From PALSA-188 sp963720075 (GTDB lineage: Bacteria; Acidobacteriota; Terriglobia; Terriglobales; Acidobacteriaceae): a stretch of 64,000 nt of DNA. Below the pieces are notes generated by a model. That model made no database searches and was not told the origin of the DNA. It saw nothing but the letters and a program-made list of their open reading frames with translations. The translations under genes were made by a program, and so were the position numbers. Each line of letters begins with the position of its first letter. Within the stretch, counting starts at the first letter, position 1. Positions 8,413-17,515 of this stretch are shown in pieces. The stretch spans positions 115,039-179,038 of the forward strand of contig CAVREG010000011.1 in assembly GCA_963720075.1 (NCBI GenBank), given 5' to 3'.

Positions 8413-9246
8413 TTCCCGTGCGGGATGAGCCTTCAAACCAGAAATCCGGGACAGGGCCGCTACCATCATGCTCGATAGCAACTCCATGGTGGCGACATCG
8501 CGATGATCGAAAGCATTCGGCATTGCTGACAACACCTCAAAAACGCCGAGCGTGTTGCGGAAATGTCGAAGAGGCGCCGCCAAGATTGACCGCACGCCGA
8601 GCCCGCGACAACTGGCGAGGTTCACGCGAGCATGCCGCTCAGCGTCATGGCAAAGCACTACTTCGCCGGTCCGGACACACTCGGCTGAAATCCCAGAATC
8701 GCTTTGCAGCCGAACCCCCAAATCGGGCGCGGTGCGGCCGGTGCGTGCCCGACAGACAATTTCATCGCCATGCCGTAATGCAATCGCCGCACCAGTTGCG
8801 CCGGTGAGGGATTGCGCGCGTTCCGCGATGACGTGGATCGCTGGCTCCAAATCCATTTCAGTTGTTTGCAGTTTTATATCTCGGCCATTCGCCTGAGAAC
8901 TCCGGTGCATTTGCTTGAGATCAGACGAGGGACACGCGGAACGCGCATGATGCCGAGAAGGAGCTAGCGCGGCGAATGAAGGAGGGACGCGGCCCTCGAC
9001 ATGGGCCGGAACCGTGCGTAACAAATCCCGAACCAGCCGGTCCAACTCGGCATCCTCGATCACATGAGCGACCCGCTGGCCCTGTAATGATCCGCCGAGC
9101 AATCGAGACAAGCTGAACAAACTTTGGCTTCCGCAGCACAAACATCGTGCGGTATTGTTTGCGCTTATCAATTCGCACTCGACGCAAAATACTGCCGTTC
9201 TTAGAGCGACAAAATGGATATCCTGCCCGGTTAACCGATCGGCCAT
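8404..9246 (-). CDS. GAF-domain protein with N-terminal cysteine cluster
   Basis: A 280-residue soluble protein. The N terminus has a possible zinc-binding cluster, CVEC at 21-24 and CLCC at 34-37. The middle is low in recognisable structure, and a GAF domain covers about residues 125-270 (GVRLQSDSGISAECVRTGE and GVRSILAAPLRHFRNTLGVF). No kinase, cyclase or DNA-binding domain is attached, so the output is unknown. The GAF is clearly related to that in the GAF-TonB protein at 32755-34431. Transcribed leftward, tail-to-tail with the response regulator. Confidence 0.75.
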   Translation of the reverse strand: MADRLTGQDIHFVALRTAVFCVECELISANNTARCLCCGSQSLFSLSRLLGGSLQGQRVAHVIEDAELDRLVRDLLRTVPAHVEGRVPPSFAALAPSRHHARSACPSSDLKQMHRSSQANGRDIKLQTTEMDLEPAIHVIAERAQSLTGATGAAIALRHGDEIVCRARTGRTAPDLGVRLQSDSGISAECVRTGEVVLCHDAERHARVNLASCRGLGVRSILAAPLRHFRNTLGVFEVLSAMPNAFDHRDVATMELLSSMMVAALSRISGLKAHPARESA

Positions 9247-9393
9247 TTCTGAGAGTGGGTCCTTTGGTTAGTAGAAGAGATATGAAAATAAATGCAGACC
9301 CCGGTCATCAGAAGTGTTAGTGCTGGTTCAGGCTGTGGATAACCTATGAAAGATAACCTAAGAAAAAGGAGCGCAGGGCGCGATTCTTGAATT

Positions 9394-10974
9394 CTATCCG
9401 GCTTGCGCAATTGCTAGTTCCGTGGACCCTTCGAGCGGCGTGGGGAACTGCATACTATGTAAGGAAATTCGCTCCAAGGCTGCCGCTAGAGCCATCGGAA
9501 AATCTGCGGTAAGCAGATTTATATCAAGTTGAAGATTGCGCGGGGAATATTGCCTGTGTATCGTCATCGATCCCAGTCTGGAACGATTTGTAGTTACGAG
9601 TTCGAGATTGATGTTCCAGGCATTCACTGGTCGCTTCATAGAAACGGTGCCTGGCTTTTTCCACCGGAAACACAGTTCTGGTTCCCTATCCTGAACTATT
9701 TGTAAGCCCACAGCTGGGTGCAACTCAAATCCATCAAAATCGTTGGAGTTGAACGCAGCCGCAAGAATGCGGCAAACCTGAGCGTAATCTCGAGCTACGT
9801 GAAGTTCCTCAGTAGCGCGGCGAATGGACATGTTGTTAATAAAAATCTGCCGCTGCTCAATGGTCCGGTGGGCCACACGCCGAAGTTCTCCAAATTCCAA
9901 ATATCCGAGATGCTGAACGCCCATCCAAATACCACAGCCGAGGACCGCAAGCACCAAGCCAAGAGTGCTCCCCGTCGGCCACAAAAGGAACAAACTGAGA
10001 AGAGCAAATAACGCAGAAACAGCATAGAGCGTGATGACCACTTGCCGATGCGTGAGACCGCGCTGCAAAAGTTTGTGGTGGATGTGCTCACGGTCCGCCG
10101 TAAATACTGGCCGCCCGCTTATGAAACGCCGCACCATGGAGAGCACGGTTTCAAGAATGGGCAAACCGAACGAAACCACCGGAATGGCTACCGCAATAAT
10201 GGTCGGTGACTTTTGTGTTCCATAAAGGGCCAGAACACTGAGCATGAAGCCAATGAATAAACTGCCGCAATCCCCCAAGAAAATCGTGGCAGGATTGAAG
10301 TTGAAGCGAAGAAAGCCCAGAATGCCGCCCGCCAGCACGAGGCTCATCAGCGAGACCGCCGCTGAATGACCGAACAATGCCACCACAAAAACAACCAACG
10401 TGGAAAACAGCGCCGAGCCGGCAGCGAGTCCATCCAGTCCGTCAATTAGATTGAAAGCATTTGTGATGGCGAGGACCCATAAGATCGTGAGTGGAAAGCC
10501 GATAAAATTCGAGAAATGATGATGACCAAATAGTACTGGCAGGTTCAGAATTCGCAAACCGCCGGCATAAACCATTGCGCCCGCAACGCCTTGTACGGCG
10601 AATTTAACGTAGGGCCCGAGAGAATAGATGTCGTCGTAAACCCCAAGCGAGAAAATCAGAAAGCCGGGAACGAGGATCGTGGATAGTAATTTGTCGGAAA
10701 CTCCAAGACTTAACCCGCGGTCGAAATGACCCACAATGAGGGCGATTGCGATGGTGAGGAAAAACGAAAAGAAAATAGCAACGCCGCCCAATCTGGGTAA
10801 GGGTGAGCTATGCAGGTGCCGTTCAAGGGCGGGGACGGACACCCATCCGCGCACGGTGGCGAAATTGCGCACCGTTCTGGTGAGGACAAACGAGAGCAGC
10901 AGCGATGCCGCAAAAGTCCCCAGGTAAAACAATGTCAACTCGAGCCCCCTCTGACTCAAATTGGAATCGCCCAA
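9394..10974 (-). CDS. Undecaprenyl-phosphate sugar-1-phosphate transferase (WecA/MraY family)
   Basis: Initiates polysaccharide assembly by moving a sugar-1-phosphate from a UDP-sugar to undecaprenyl phosphate at the inner membrane. A 526-residue polytopic protein with the family motifs GVYDDIYSLGP, NAFNLIDGLDGLAAG, FLGDCGSLFIGF and the cytoplasmic histidine loop DREHIHHKLLQRGLTHRQ. About the last 140-150 residues form a soluble extension after the final membrane helix that is absent from standard WecA, of unknown role. Divergent from the export gene at 11265 and part of the exopolysaccharide locus. The exact sugar is not predictable from sequence. Confidence 0.9.
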   Translation of the reverse strand: MGDSNLSQRGLELTLFYLGTFAASLLLSFVLTRTVRNFATVRGWVSVPALERHLHSSPLPRLGGVAIFFSFFLTIAIALIVGHFDRGLSLGVSDKLLSTILVPGFLIFSLGVYDDIYSLGPYVKFAVQGVAGAMVYAGGLRILNLPVLFGHHHFSNFIGFPLTILWVLAITNAFNLIDGLDGLAAGSALFSTLVVFVVALFGHSAAVSLMSLVLAGGILGFLRFNFNPATIFLGDCGSLFIGFMLSVLALYGTQKSPTIIAVAIPVVSFGLPILETVLSMVRRFISGRPVFTADREHIHHKLLQRGLTHRQVVITLYAVSALFALLSLFLLWPTGSTLGLVLAVLGCGIWMGVQHLGYLEFGELRRVAHRTIEQRQIFINNMSIRRATEELHVARDYAQVCRILAAAFNSNDFDGFELHPAVGLQIVQDREPELCFRWKKPGTVSMKRPVNAWNINLELVTTNRSRLGSMTIHRQYSPRNLQLDINLLTADFPMALAAALERISLHSMQFPTPLEGSTELAIAQAG

Positions 10975-11264
10975 ATTGGAACTTGGTATCTTCTAGTTTC
11001 GCTTTTTACCTGTAACTTTTATTTGCGATGTACAGGCGGTTCATGGTACAGCGGCAGCGGTTTTTTAACTGTGGAAATCTTCCCATTCCGGAAATATTTA
11101 GGGCTTGTAAGTGCTTGACTTCTCGTCCAACGAACCAAACGGGTAATCACTTACCTGACATCGCTGATTTCACATTCGTGCCGCCTTGCTAGCGAGTCTC
11201 CACCGCAAAAATCCTGTGCTAAACTTCTGTGATCAAGTTAGCCATTCACTTAGAGGGTTGTTTC
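10975..11264. promoter_or_regulatory. Divergent intergenic region between transferase and export genes
   Basis: A 290-bp spacer that must carry promoters for both directions. It contains a close direct repeat of AAATTGGAA (near 10958 and 10974, partly inside the transferase start region) and A+T-rich stretches, but I cannot name specific boxes or a regulator site with confidence. Confidence 0.3.
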
Positions 11265-12257
11265 ATGCGGATTTTCGAGGCGGGGGCTTATCTTTTCCTC
11301 ACGATTGAAGTACTTTCGTTCAATGTCTCAGCGCAGCAACTTCCGTCCACCAATCAAAACCCTCCCAAGCCGGTACAGCAGACACCGGAAACTTCATTGT
11401 CAGTCGGCTCGAATGTGAACTCTGCCGACGAGTCGACTTCAGGACTGCTTCTCGGACCCGGGGACCTTATTGATGTAGGGGTTTATAACGTGCCTGAACT
11501 GGCTACCAAGGGAAGGATTGGTAGCAATGGCGATATTTACCTGCCCCTGGTTGATTACGTCCACATCGCGGGATTAACCCCGGAAGAAGCCCAGGAGGTG
11601 ATTCAGAAAAGACTCTCTGATGGCGGGTTCGTTAGAAACCCACACGTGAATGTATTTGTTGACGAGCACGCCGCCCGGGGAGCCAGCCTTCTTGGCGAAA
11701 TCGCCAAGCCGGGGATTTATCCGATGGTGGGGGAAGAACGGCTCTTCGATTTGATATCGGCTGCTGGAGGATTCACGTCGAGCGCGGGCCGAAGCATTAG
11801 CATTACTCATCGCGACGAATCTGGTAAACCGTTGGTCGTACCGCTGTCACGCAACCTCTCAGATGATCCGCAAAGCAATGTTTTGGTTTTTCCGGGTGAC
11901 ACGGTAATCGTCAGGAAGGCTGACGTAGTCTACGTTGTGGGGGATGTTGGGCGACCCAGCGGTTTTCTCATGGACAATGGACATCTCACAGTGCTTCAGG
12001 CTATTGCACTCGCGGGCGGAACGAACAAAACAGCAAAGCTCGGCGGAGTAAAACTCATCCATCGCGGACCGGGCGGCATGACGGAGACCACCATCAAACT
12101 CAAGAAAATTCTGCAAGCCAAAGCCGCAGATCAACCTTTGCAGGCTGAAGATATTCTTTTCGTTCCAAGTAGCGCCACTAAAGTCGCCGTCGGGCAGACG
12201 CTGGGAGCCGCGCTCCAAGCTGCAACCGCGGTTAGCGTTATTGCGGTTCATCCCTGA
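11265..12257 (+). CDS. Polysaccharide export protein, Wza/SLBB family
   Basis: An outer-membrane or periplasmic export component for exopolysaccharide. I choose the ATG at 11265 (AGAGGG ribosome site) over a GTG at 11229 because it gives a clean signal peptide ending in VSA-QQ at about residue 24. After a Pro/Ser-rich linker comes the Poly_export domain (LGPGDLIDVGVYNVPEL through VNVFVDE) and SLBB-like repeats (GEIAKPGIYPMVGEERL; VGDVGRPSGF). There is no lipobox cysteine at the predicted cleavage site, so it differs from lipoprotein Wza. No Wzc-type kinase is adjacent. Confidence 0.9.
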   Translation: MRIFEAGAYLFLTIEVLSFNVSAQQLPSTNQNPPKPVQQTPETSLSVGSNVNSADESTSGLLLGPGDLIDVGVYNVPELATKGRIGSNGDIYLPLVDYVHIAGLTPEEAQEVIQKRLSDGGFVRNPHVNVFVDEHAARGASLLGEIAKPGIYPMVGEERLFDLISAAGGFTSSAGRSISITHRDESGKPLVVPLSRNLSDDPQSNVLVFPGDTVIVRKADVVYVVGDVGRPSGFLMDNGHLTVLQAIALAGGTNKTAKLGGVKLIHRGPGGMTETTIKLKKILQAKAADQPLQAEDILFVPSSATKVAVGQTLGAALQAATAVSVIAVHP

Positions 12258-12276
12258 GATTGGGTACCGAATGACT

Positions 12277-13545
12277 TCAAGCCGCGACTGAGGTTTGAAT
12301 GTCTTCCTCTTCCACAAGAGATCCCAGGAGGCGGAGATACGTCCGCGCCGATTCCTGACGAGAGAAATGCTGCAGAATGTATATGCGTCCGTTGCGGCCG
12401 AGTTCCAGGCGCAACCGTGGATCCTTATATAGCTGGATCAGAGCCGCAGTCAGGTCACTGGCACATTCGGGGCGAATGAAAATACCTGCTCCAGCGTCTT
12501 CGATAATTTTTCTTGCTTGACCATCTACTCCAAGAACCACCGGACGCGCACAAGACATGAACTCCAGCATTTTTGTGGGGATTACGGTCTTGAAAATGTC
12601 GCTTTTTTTCAGAAGGACAAGACAAACGTCCGACGCGGCAATGTAATCGGGAATTCTGTCTCTGGGCTGCTCATTCACAAAGCGAACATTGTTTAGCTTC
12701 CTGGATGTCGCAACAGAAATCACGCGTTCCTTATCGGAGCCCTCTCCTACAAATAGAAAAACGATTTCTGGATGTGTCTGTTGAAGATGTGCCGCAGTGT
12801 CAAGCACTGTTTCCAAACCATGTGCCATTCCAATGGTTCCGATGTAAGACACCACAAACCTGGTTTCCAGCCCCAATTCATTTTTCAGATCCCGCTCTGC
12901 GCGTGTGGGGTCAAACAAACTGGTTTCGACTCCATTCTGCACGACGAAGATCTTGTCTTTCTCAATACGCGCGTGCTCAATTAAGTAATCTTTGAAGGCC
13001 GGCGTGACCACTGCGATTCGATCGGAGTTTCGGTAAAGGAAATTCGCGATGATTGCCAGACTGCGATAAAGAAATGACCTCTGATTCCCCATGCCGACGG
13101 CCACGAGAGACTCCGGCCACAAATCGCGCACTTCAAAGACAAACGGAACACGCTTCACACGCGCTAGCCACCAACCGGAGATTCCGACGAGCAATTGAGG
13201 TGAAGTGGCAATCAGCACGTCGGGACGCGGTAGAAAAAGCCCAGTCAGCGCAGCGGAAACACAAAAAGAAACATGATTCAACATGCGTTCAAAAGGCTTT
13301 CGATTCGCAAAAGGCAATAGCCATGTACGAGTAACCTTCACTCCAACCATGTTCTCCTTCATCACGAGGCGCCGGAGTTTTTTGCGATAGCCTTCCGCTA
13401 TCTTTCCAGTCGGATGATTGGGAAAACCGGTCAGAACAGTGACATCGTGGCCGTCTTTCACCCACTGACGCGACAGTTCAGCAACTCGGGCCGATGGAGC
13501 CCCCATTTCCGGGGGAAAATATTGCGACACGTAAAGAATTTTCAC
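12277..13545 (-). CDS. Glycosyltransferase family 4 (WbuB-like)
   Basis: A 422-residue GT-B retaining glycosyltransferase. The N terminus MKILYVSQYFPPEMGAPSAR is characteristic of WbuB-type GT4 enzymes; the C-terminal donor-binding region shows EFMSCARPVVLGVDG and IIEDAGAGIFI. A hydrophobic patch near residues 95-120 suggests membrane association. Last gene of the leftward exopolysaccharide operon, 7 bp after the epimerase-like gene, convergent with the export gene. Donor and acceptor cannot be told from sequence. Confidence 0.9.
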   Translation of the reverse strand: MKILYVSQYFPPEMGAPSARVAELSRQWVKDGHDVTVLTGFPNHPTGKIAEGYRKKLRRLVMKENMVGVKVTRTWLLPFANRKPFERMLNHVSFCVSAALTGLFLPRPDVLIATSPQLLVGISGWWLARVKRVPFVFEVRDLWPESLVAVGMGNQRSFLYRSLAIIANFLYRNSDRIAVVTPAFKDYLIEHARIEKDKIFVVQNGVETSLFDPTRAERDLKNELGLETRFVVSYIGTIGMAHGLETVLDTAAHLQQTHPEIVFLFVGEGSDKERVISVATSRKLNNVRFVNEQPRDRIPDYIAASDVCLVLLKKSDIFKTVIPTKMLEFMSCARPVVLGVDGQARKIIEDAGAGIFIRPECASDLTAALIQLYKDPRLRLELGRNGRIYILQHFSRQESARTYLRLLGSLVEEEDIQTSVAA

Positions 13546-13551
13546 GAGGTC

Positions 13552-14556
13552 CTAGTAATAACAAAGTTTGAACACACTCTTGTAACACACCGCACGTGCG
13601 CGATTGGACCAACTTTCCGCGTATGCTTGCCATCGGTCTGCGTAGTCGGCGAATAACTTGTCACCGGTCAGACGAAACACTACGCGCAACTGAACAATGT
13701 GCAGCTCATGATAGAAAGGGCTGGCCACCATAGGTAAGCGCGTTCCGGATTGCTCATAAAGAGACCAGAAACCCAGATCATACAGGCGCAGGTTGGTCCG
13801 CAGGGTCTGGATGGCTCTCTCGAACAGCTCCTCAGCGAATCGGTCCTTTGTCGCAAGGAAATAATCGCGAAGCCCCCAGGACGCCCAGATAAAGCCATTC
13901 AATATATGTGTTGGTGGAGACACAATGTATTCCTCGAACCAGGTGTTTCGGTGTTCATCCACGAAAACGACACCGCCCTCGGTCACAGGTTTTAGAAAAC
14001 TGCTGAACGCATGCTGCGCTGATTCGAGGTATTTGGAGTCGCCGGTTTCAGCGTGCGCGCGCACAAGCAAAGATATTCCCTGCCCCTGAGCAAGTCCGGA
14101 ATACCAAGGCGCTCGCAGTGTGTTGCGGTACTCCCAATCGAAGTGGTGATTCCATACCCAGACCCCCTGAGAATTTTGCTCCAGATGAGAGCAAAGCCAA
14201 TCGCTGGCGGCGAGGAACTTCTGTTTGTATTCGTCGCTTCGGGATCTCCGTTTTTCAGAAGTCTTAATTTCGCAGAATAAGTTGTAATTTCCGAGTCCCC
14301 ATTGAGAGATTGCGATCGGATTATATTGCAGTCCAATTCTGCCGTGATACTCCAACATCGGAATTCCTGAGGCGTCCAGGTGCGCAGAGTAATGCGCCTT
14401 CTGCGCGAATCCCATGTAATACTCGCCCAACTCGGTGTTTGCGGCGCGGAGATTTTCTCGGGGAACGTCATGCCAAAAAGTGAGATGACTGTCGTTGCTC
14501 GTTACATACGCCGAAATAATTCGGTTGTAGTAATGCAGGCGTTCGACGGTTGACAT
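13552..14556 (-). CDS. D-glucuronyl C5-epimerase-like protein
   Basis: Resembles the C-terminal catalytic domain of heparosan glucuronyl C5-epimerases (alpha/alpha-barrel). Seen: YNPIAISQWGLGNYNLF, an NHHFDWEYRN segment, WYSGLAQGQGISLLVRAHAE and the GFIWASWGLRDY block. In the family this fold converts glucuronate to iduronate within a polymer. ATG at 14556 preferred to a TTG at 14571. Lies in the exopolysaccharide operon between the propeller gene and the GT4. No signal peptide is visible, so how it reaches polymer is unclear; it may act on lipid-linked intermediates. Function is inferred from fold-level similarity. Confidence 0.7.
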   Translation of the reverse strand: MSTVERLHYYNRIISAYVTSNDSHLTFWHDVPRENLRAANTELGEYYMGFAQKAHYSAHLDASGIPMLEYHGRIGLQYNPIAISQWGLGNYNLFCEIKTSEKRRSRSDEYKQKFLAASDWLCSHLEQNSQGVWVWNHHFDWEYRNTLRAPWYSGLAQGQGISLLVRAHAETGDSKYLESAQHAFSSFLKPVTEGGVVFVDEHRNTWFEEYIVSPPTHILNGFIWASWGLRDYFLATKDRFAEELFERAIQTLRTNLRLYDLGFWSLYEQSGTRLPMVASPFYHELHIVQLRVVFRLTGDKLFADYADRWQAYAESWSNRARAVCYKSVFKLCYY

Positions 14557-14617
14557 GATTCTCAGGGTCAAAGACGTGCGGAACTATAGCACGCGACGCA
14601 GCGATGAAAGTTATGCC

Positions 14618-15727
14618 CTACTGTTGGCTTAAATGCCTTTGGTTATTCACTAACACACGCCAGATTGAAGTCTCACCATCTCCTGGCTGTACCGCGATAG
14701 TGCTCACCGCAAGGAAGTCCGTGGTATTTTTGCCATCAGGCAATATCGCGTTTCCATATTGGAAGAAATGCATCGGCCAGCGATCTTTCTCCCACTCGAG
14801 CTTACGCTTCCAGTTGATCCGATCGAGGCTGCCGTAAACACAAACGGACCGTTCGAGATTTATCGTGCTCGGCTCCACCATGGTCGTGAAAAAGATTCCC
14901 TTCCCTACCCGGCATCCGTAGAGCGAGGAACTGTCCAATCCTGACAACTTGCCAAGATTGCCATCGCCATCCAGACGATAGACAAAGTTTGTTTCCAGCG
15001 GAGTATCCGAAGAAAAGTAAAGCCCATCTTCAGCTGGAACGGCCGCAACCGCACGCGCCTGCTGGTTTCCCGATAACACTGTCTCAACATTTCTAAAGTC
15101 GAAAGAAGCGCGAAGAATGCGGCACTCAGACCCATTATCACCGGTGAGAATCCACAAGCAATTTTGCCAGGAGTCATAAACGATGTTGTGAACGTGCCGG
15201 ATTGCTCCTTTCGCGAAGGTATATGCGACATGCCATGTATTACCGTGATTGGTTGAAGCGTAGATGTGTACTTCATCGCGTTCGAAATTGTCGAAATATT
15301 CACCCCAGTAGAGATGACCATCAGGAGTAGTTGTAATGTGCAAGGGGCGGGTGCCGCGAAGAATTCTGTGGGAGATGCGGAATTCCTGCTCACCGGGATT
15401 CAAAGCAACGATTGCACCCGGAACAGCCGCCAGCAATTGGCCCGACGATAATAAGGCGAGTGCATGAAAGCCATCGCGAGCAAGCCGCGACGCAAGCCGG
15501 AACGACGAGGAAACATTCCGCCACCCTGTCGGGCTATATCGAGCGACGTGGTCCCATTGGACGCGATCCCCATCCATGTTGGCTCGAAGCAGATCGTAGC
15601 CTCGGGATGCATAAAGGAAGTTATCAGCCCACAGAAGCGCCCGCATGCGCGGGAATGTATCAACGCGAGATAGGAGCCAGGAGTCGTTCTCTGCAAGCGG
15701 CAAGCCGAGGTCTGTTTCGCCAGACAT
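14618..15727 (-). CDS. Beta-propeller (sialidase/BNR-like) hypothetical protein
   Basis: A 369-residue protein with repeated strand patterns typical of a six-bladed propeller: DNFLYASRGYDLLRANMDG, PDGHLYWGEYFDN and the BNR-like STNHGNTWHVAYTF. No signal peptide and no clear sialidase active-site set. Starts 2 bp after the carbamoyltransferase stop, so it is co-transcribed. Such propeller proteins recur in acidobacterial and cyanobacterial polysaccharide loci (recollection); whether it binds or modifies sugar is unknown. Confidence 0.65.
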   Translation of the reverse strand: MSGETDLGLPLAENDSWLLSRVDTFPRMRALLWADNFLYASRGYDLLRANMDGDRVQWDHVARYSPTGWRNVSSSFRLASRLARDGFHALALLSSGQLLAAVPGAIVALNPGEQEFRISHRILRGTRPLHITTTPDGHLYWGEYFDNFERDEVHIYASTNHGNTWHVAYTFAKGAIRHVHNIVYDSWQNCLWILTGDNGSECRILRASFDFRNVETVLSGNQQARAVAAVPAEDGLYFSSDTPLETNFVYRLDGDGNLGKLSGLDSSSLYGCRVGKGIFFTTMVEPSTINLERSVCVYGSLDRINWKRKLEWEKDRWPMHFFQYGNAILPDGKNTTDFLAVSTIAVQPGDGETSIWRVLVNNQRHLSQQ

Positions 15728-15729
15728 AT

Positions 15730-17484
15730 TTATGTATCGGTCTCTTCGCTCGCATGCTCTCTCTTAAAGACCATATACGGCCCAATCGCCAGCACATCCA
15801 TTCGCGTTCTTATAAAACAATCAATGGCCTGCTCGGGCTTGCAGACAATAGGTTCATTTTCATTAAAGCTTGTATTCAGCACAACCGGAATTCCGGTTAT
15901 GCGCCCGAAAGCGCTGATCAAATCGTAGTACAGCGGATTTTCATCGCGGCTTACCGTTTGAAGCCGTCCAGTATTATCAACATGATTCACCGCGCATAAC
16001 TCTGCACGTTTCTCCGGACGGATTTTGTAAACGTGCAGCATAAACGGCGAGGGGTGGTCGTGTTCAAAATATTCGCTCTGGCGCTCGGCCAGAATTGACG
16101 GAGCAAATGGTCGAAACCATTCGCGATGCTTAATTCGCGCGTTGAGAACATCCTTCATATCAGGAAGGCCAGGATGCGCGAGAATCGAGCGATTCCCCAG
16201 AGCGCGCGGGCCCCATTCCATCCGCCCCTGGAACCAGCCGACGATATTTCCGTTCTTGATTTGATCAGCCACAGATTCAAGCAGCAGTTCGCGTTCCATT
16301 TTTCGGTATTGCAATCTGGCTTTCTTCAAAGCCGTCTCAATCTGGATTTCAGAAAACTCTGGGCCAAGATACGAATTTTTCATTACATATTTACGCGGCC
16401 GTTTTAGAACCGAATGATAAGTGTGTAGAGCAGCGCCAATCGCAAGCCCTTCATCGCCTGCGGCCGGTTGAATCCATGTCTGGCGAAAGGGTGTTTTCGA
16501 AAACAGATTGCCGTTAGCCACGCTGTTAAGCGCGCAACCGCCCGCCATTGCAAGTTCACTCACACGAACGCGTTCTTGCAATTTATTAACAAGATGGAAA
16601 CAGACTTCTTCGAAACGCTGTTGCATAGCAAACGCCAGGTCCATGTCGCGTTGCGAGATTTCCGAATCAGGATGGCGAGGTTCGCCGAAAAGTTTGACCA
16701 TATGGTCTGAGTAATGCCGCGCCAGACTGACTGTGCCATCGTCCCGAATCTCCATTCCTTGGTTACTCCCCAAAGGCTGAAAATATCTTAGATTAAGCTC
16801 AAACCCGTCGCGCGTGACTCGCACAATCTCACTAATCTGGTGACAGTAAGTATCCTTGCCATAGGGGGCGAGCCCCATGACTTTGCCTTCGTCGCCATAT
16901 TTGCTGTATCCGATAAAGTCGCAAATCATGGTGTAGAAACTGCCAAGCGAATGCGGAAGAAAAACACGGTTAAGAACCTCGATCTCATTTCCTTCACAGC
17001 GTGCCATCATCGCCGAGACAAAATCCCCGGAACCGTCGTAACTGAACCCCGCAGCCTTCTCCCACGGAGAACAGTAGTAGGCGCTTGCGATATGAGCAAT
17101 GTGGTGCTCAAGATGATGCTCCTCAAAACGCAATTGTTTGGGATCTAAATGCAGCGCCTGAGCAATTAATGAACGCACATCGCGGCTGCGTTGCTTGCGC
17201 TGGCGGAGCCGTACCAAGTTCACGATCTTGCCCGGATTCGCCGCCGTGTATTGGATTTTCTTTGCGAGATTAGCATCGCTGTCCTGACCGACGGCAACGT
17301 GATCAATATCAGTAATGCTGGCCCCAACCGCTTGCAGACAAGCTTGTATCGCGAGCGCTGGAAAGCCGCCAAAATGTTTTAGTCGGTTCAGGCGCTCCTC
17401 GGCGATTGCGAACACGACCTCGCCATCCTGCACAAGAGCGGCAGACGCATCCGCGTGAAACATGTTTACCCCGAGGATCAGCAT
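15730..17484 (-). CDS. Carbamoyltransferase (NodU/CmcH/TobZ family)
   Basis: A 584-residue enzyme that carbamoylates hydroxyls using carbamoyl phosphate and ATP. The N-terminal Kae1-like domain begins LGVNMFHADASAALVQDG and EERLNRLKHFGGFP, with His-rich HHLEHHIAHIASAYY. The C-terminal YrdC-like domain shows GWFQGRMEWGPRALGNRSIL and HREWFRPFAPSIL. In this context it probably decorates a sugar of the exopolysaccharide. Same-strand neighbours at short distances make it part of the six-gene operon. Confidence 0.92.
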   Translation of the reverse strand: MLILGVNMFHADASAALVQDGEVVFAIAEERLNRLKHFGGFPALAIQACLQAVGASITDIDHVAVGQDSDANLAKKIQYTAANPGKIVNLVRLRQRKQRSRDVRSLIAQALHLDPKQLRFEEHHLEHHIAHIASAYYCSPWEKAAGFSYDGSGDFVSAMMARCEGNEIEVLNRVFLPHSLGSFYTMICDFIGYSKYGDEGKVMGLAPYGKDTYCHQISEIVRVTRDGFELNLRYFQPLGSNQGMEIRDDGTVSLARHYSDHMVKLFGEPRHPDSEISQRDMDLAFAMQQRFEEVCFHLVNKLQERVRVSELAMAGGCALNSVANGNLFSKTPFRQTWIQPAAGDEGLAIGAALHTYHSVLKRPRKYVMKNSYLGPEFSEIQIETALKKARLQYRKMERELLLESVADQIKNGNIVGWFQGRMEWGPRALGNRSILAHPGLPDMKDVLNARIKHREWFRPFAPSILAERQSEYFEHDHPSPFMLHVYKIRPEKRAELCAVNHVDNTGRLQTVSRDENPLYYDLISAFGRITGIPVVLNTSFNENEPIVCKPEQAIDCFIRTRMDVLAIGPYMVFKREHASEETDT

Positions 17485-17515
17485 CTAGTCTGGAAATCCA
17501 ATCGAAACGACCAGA

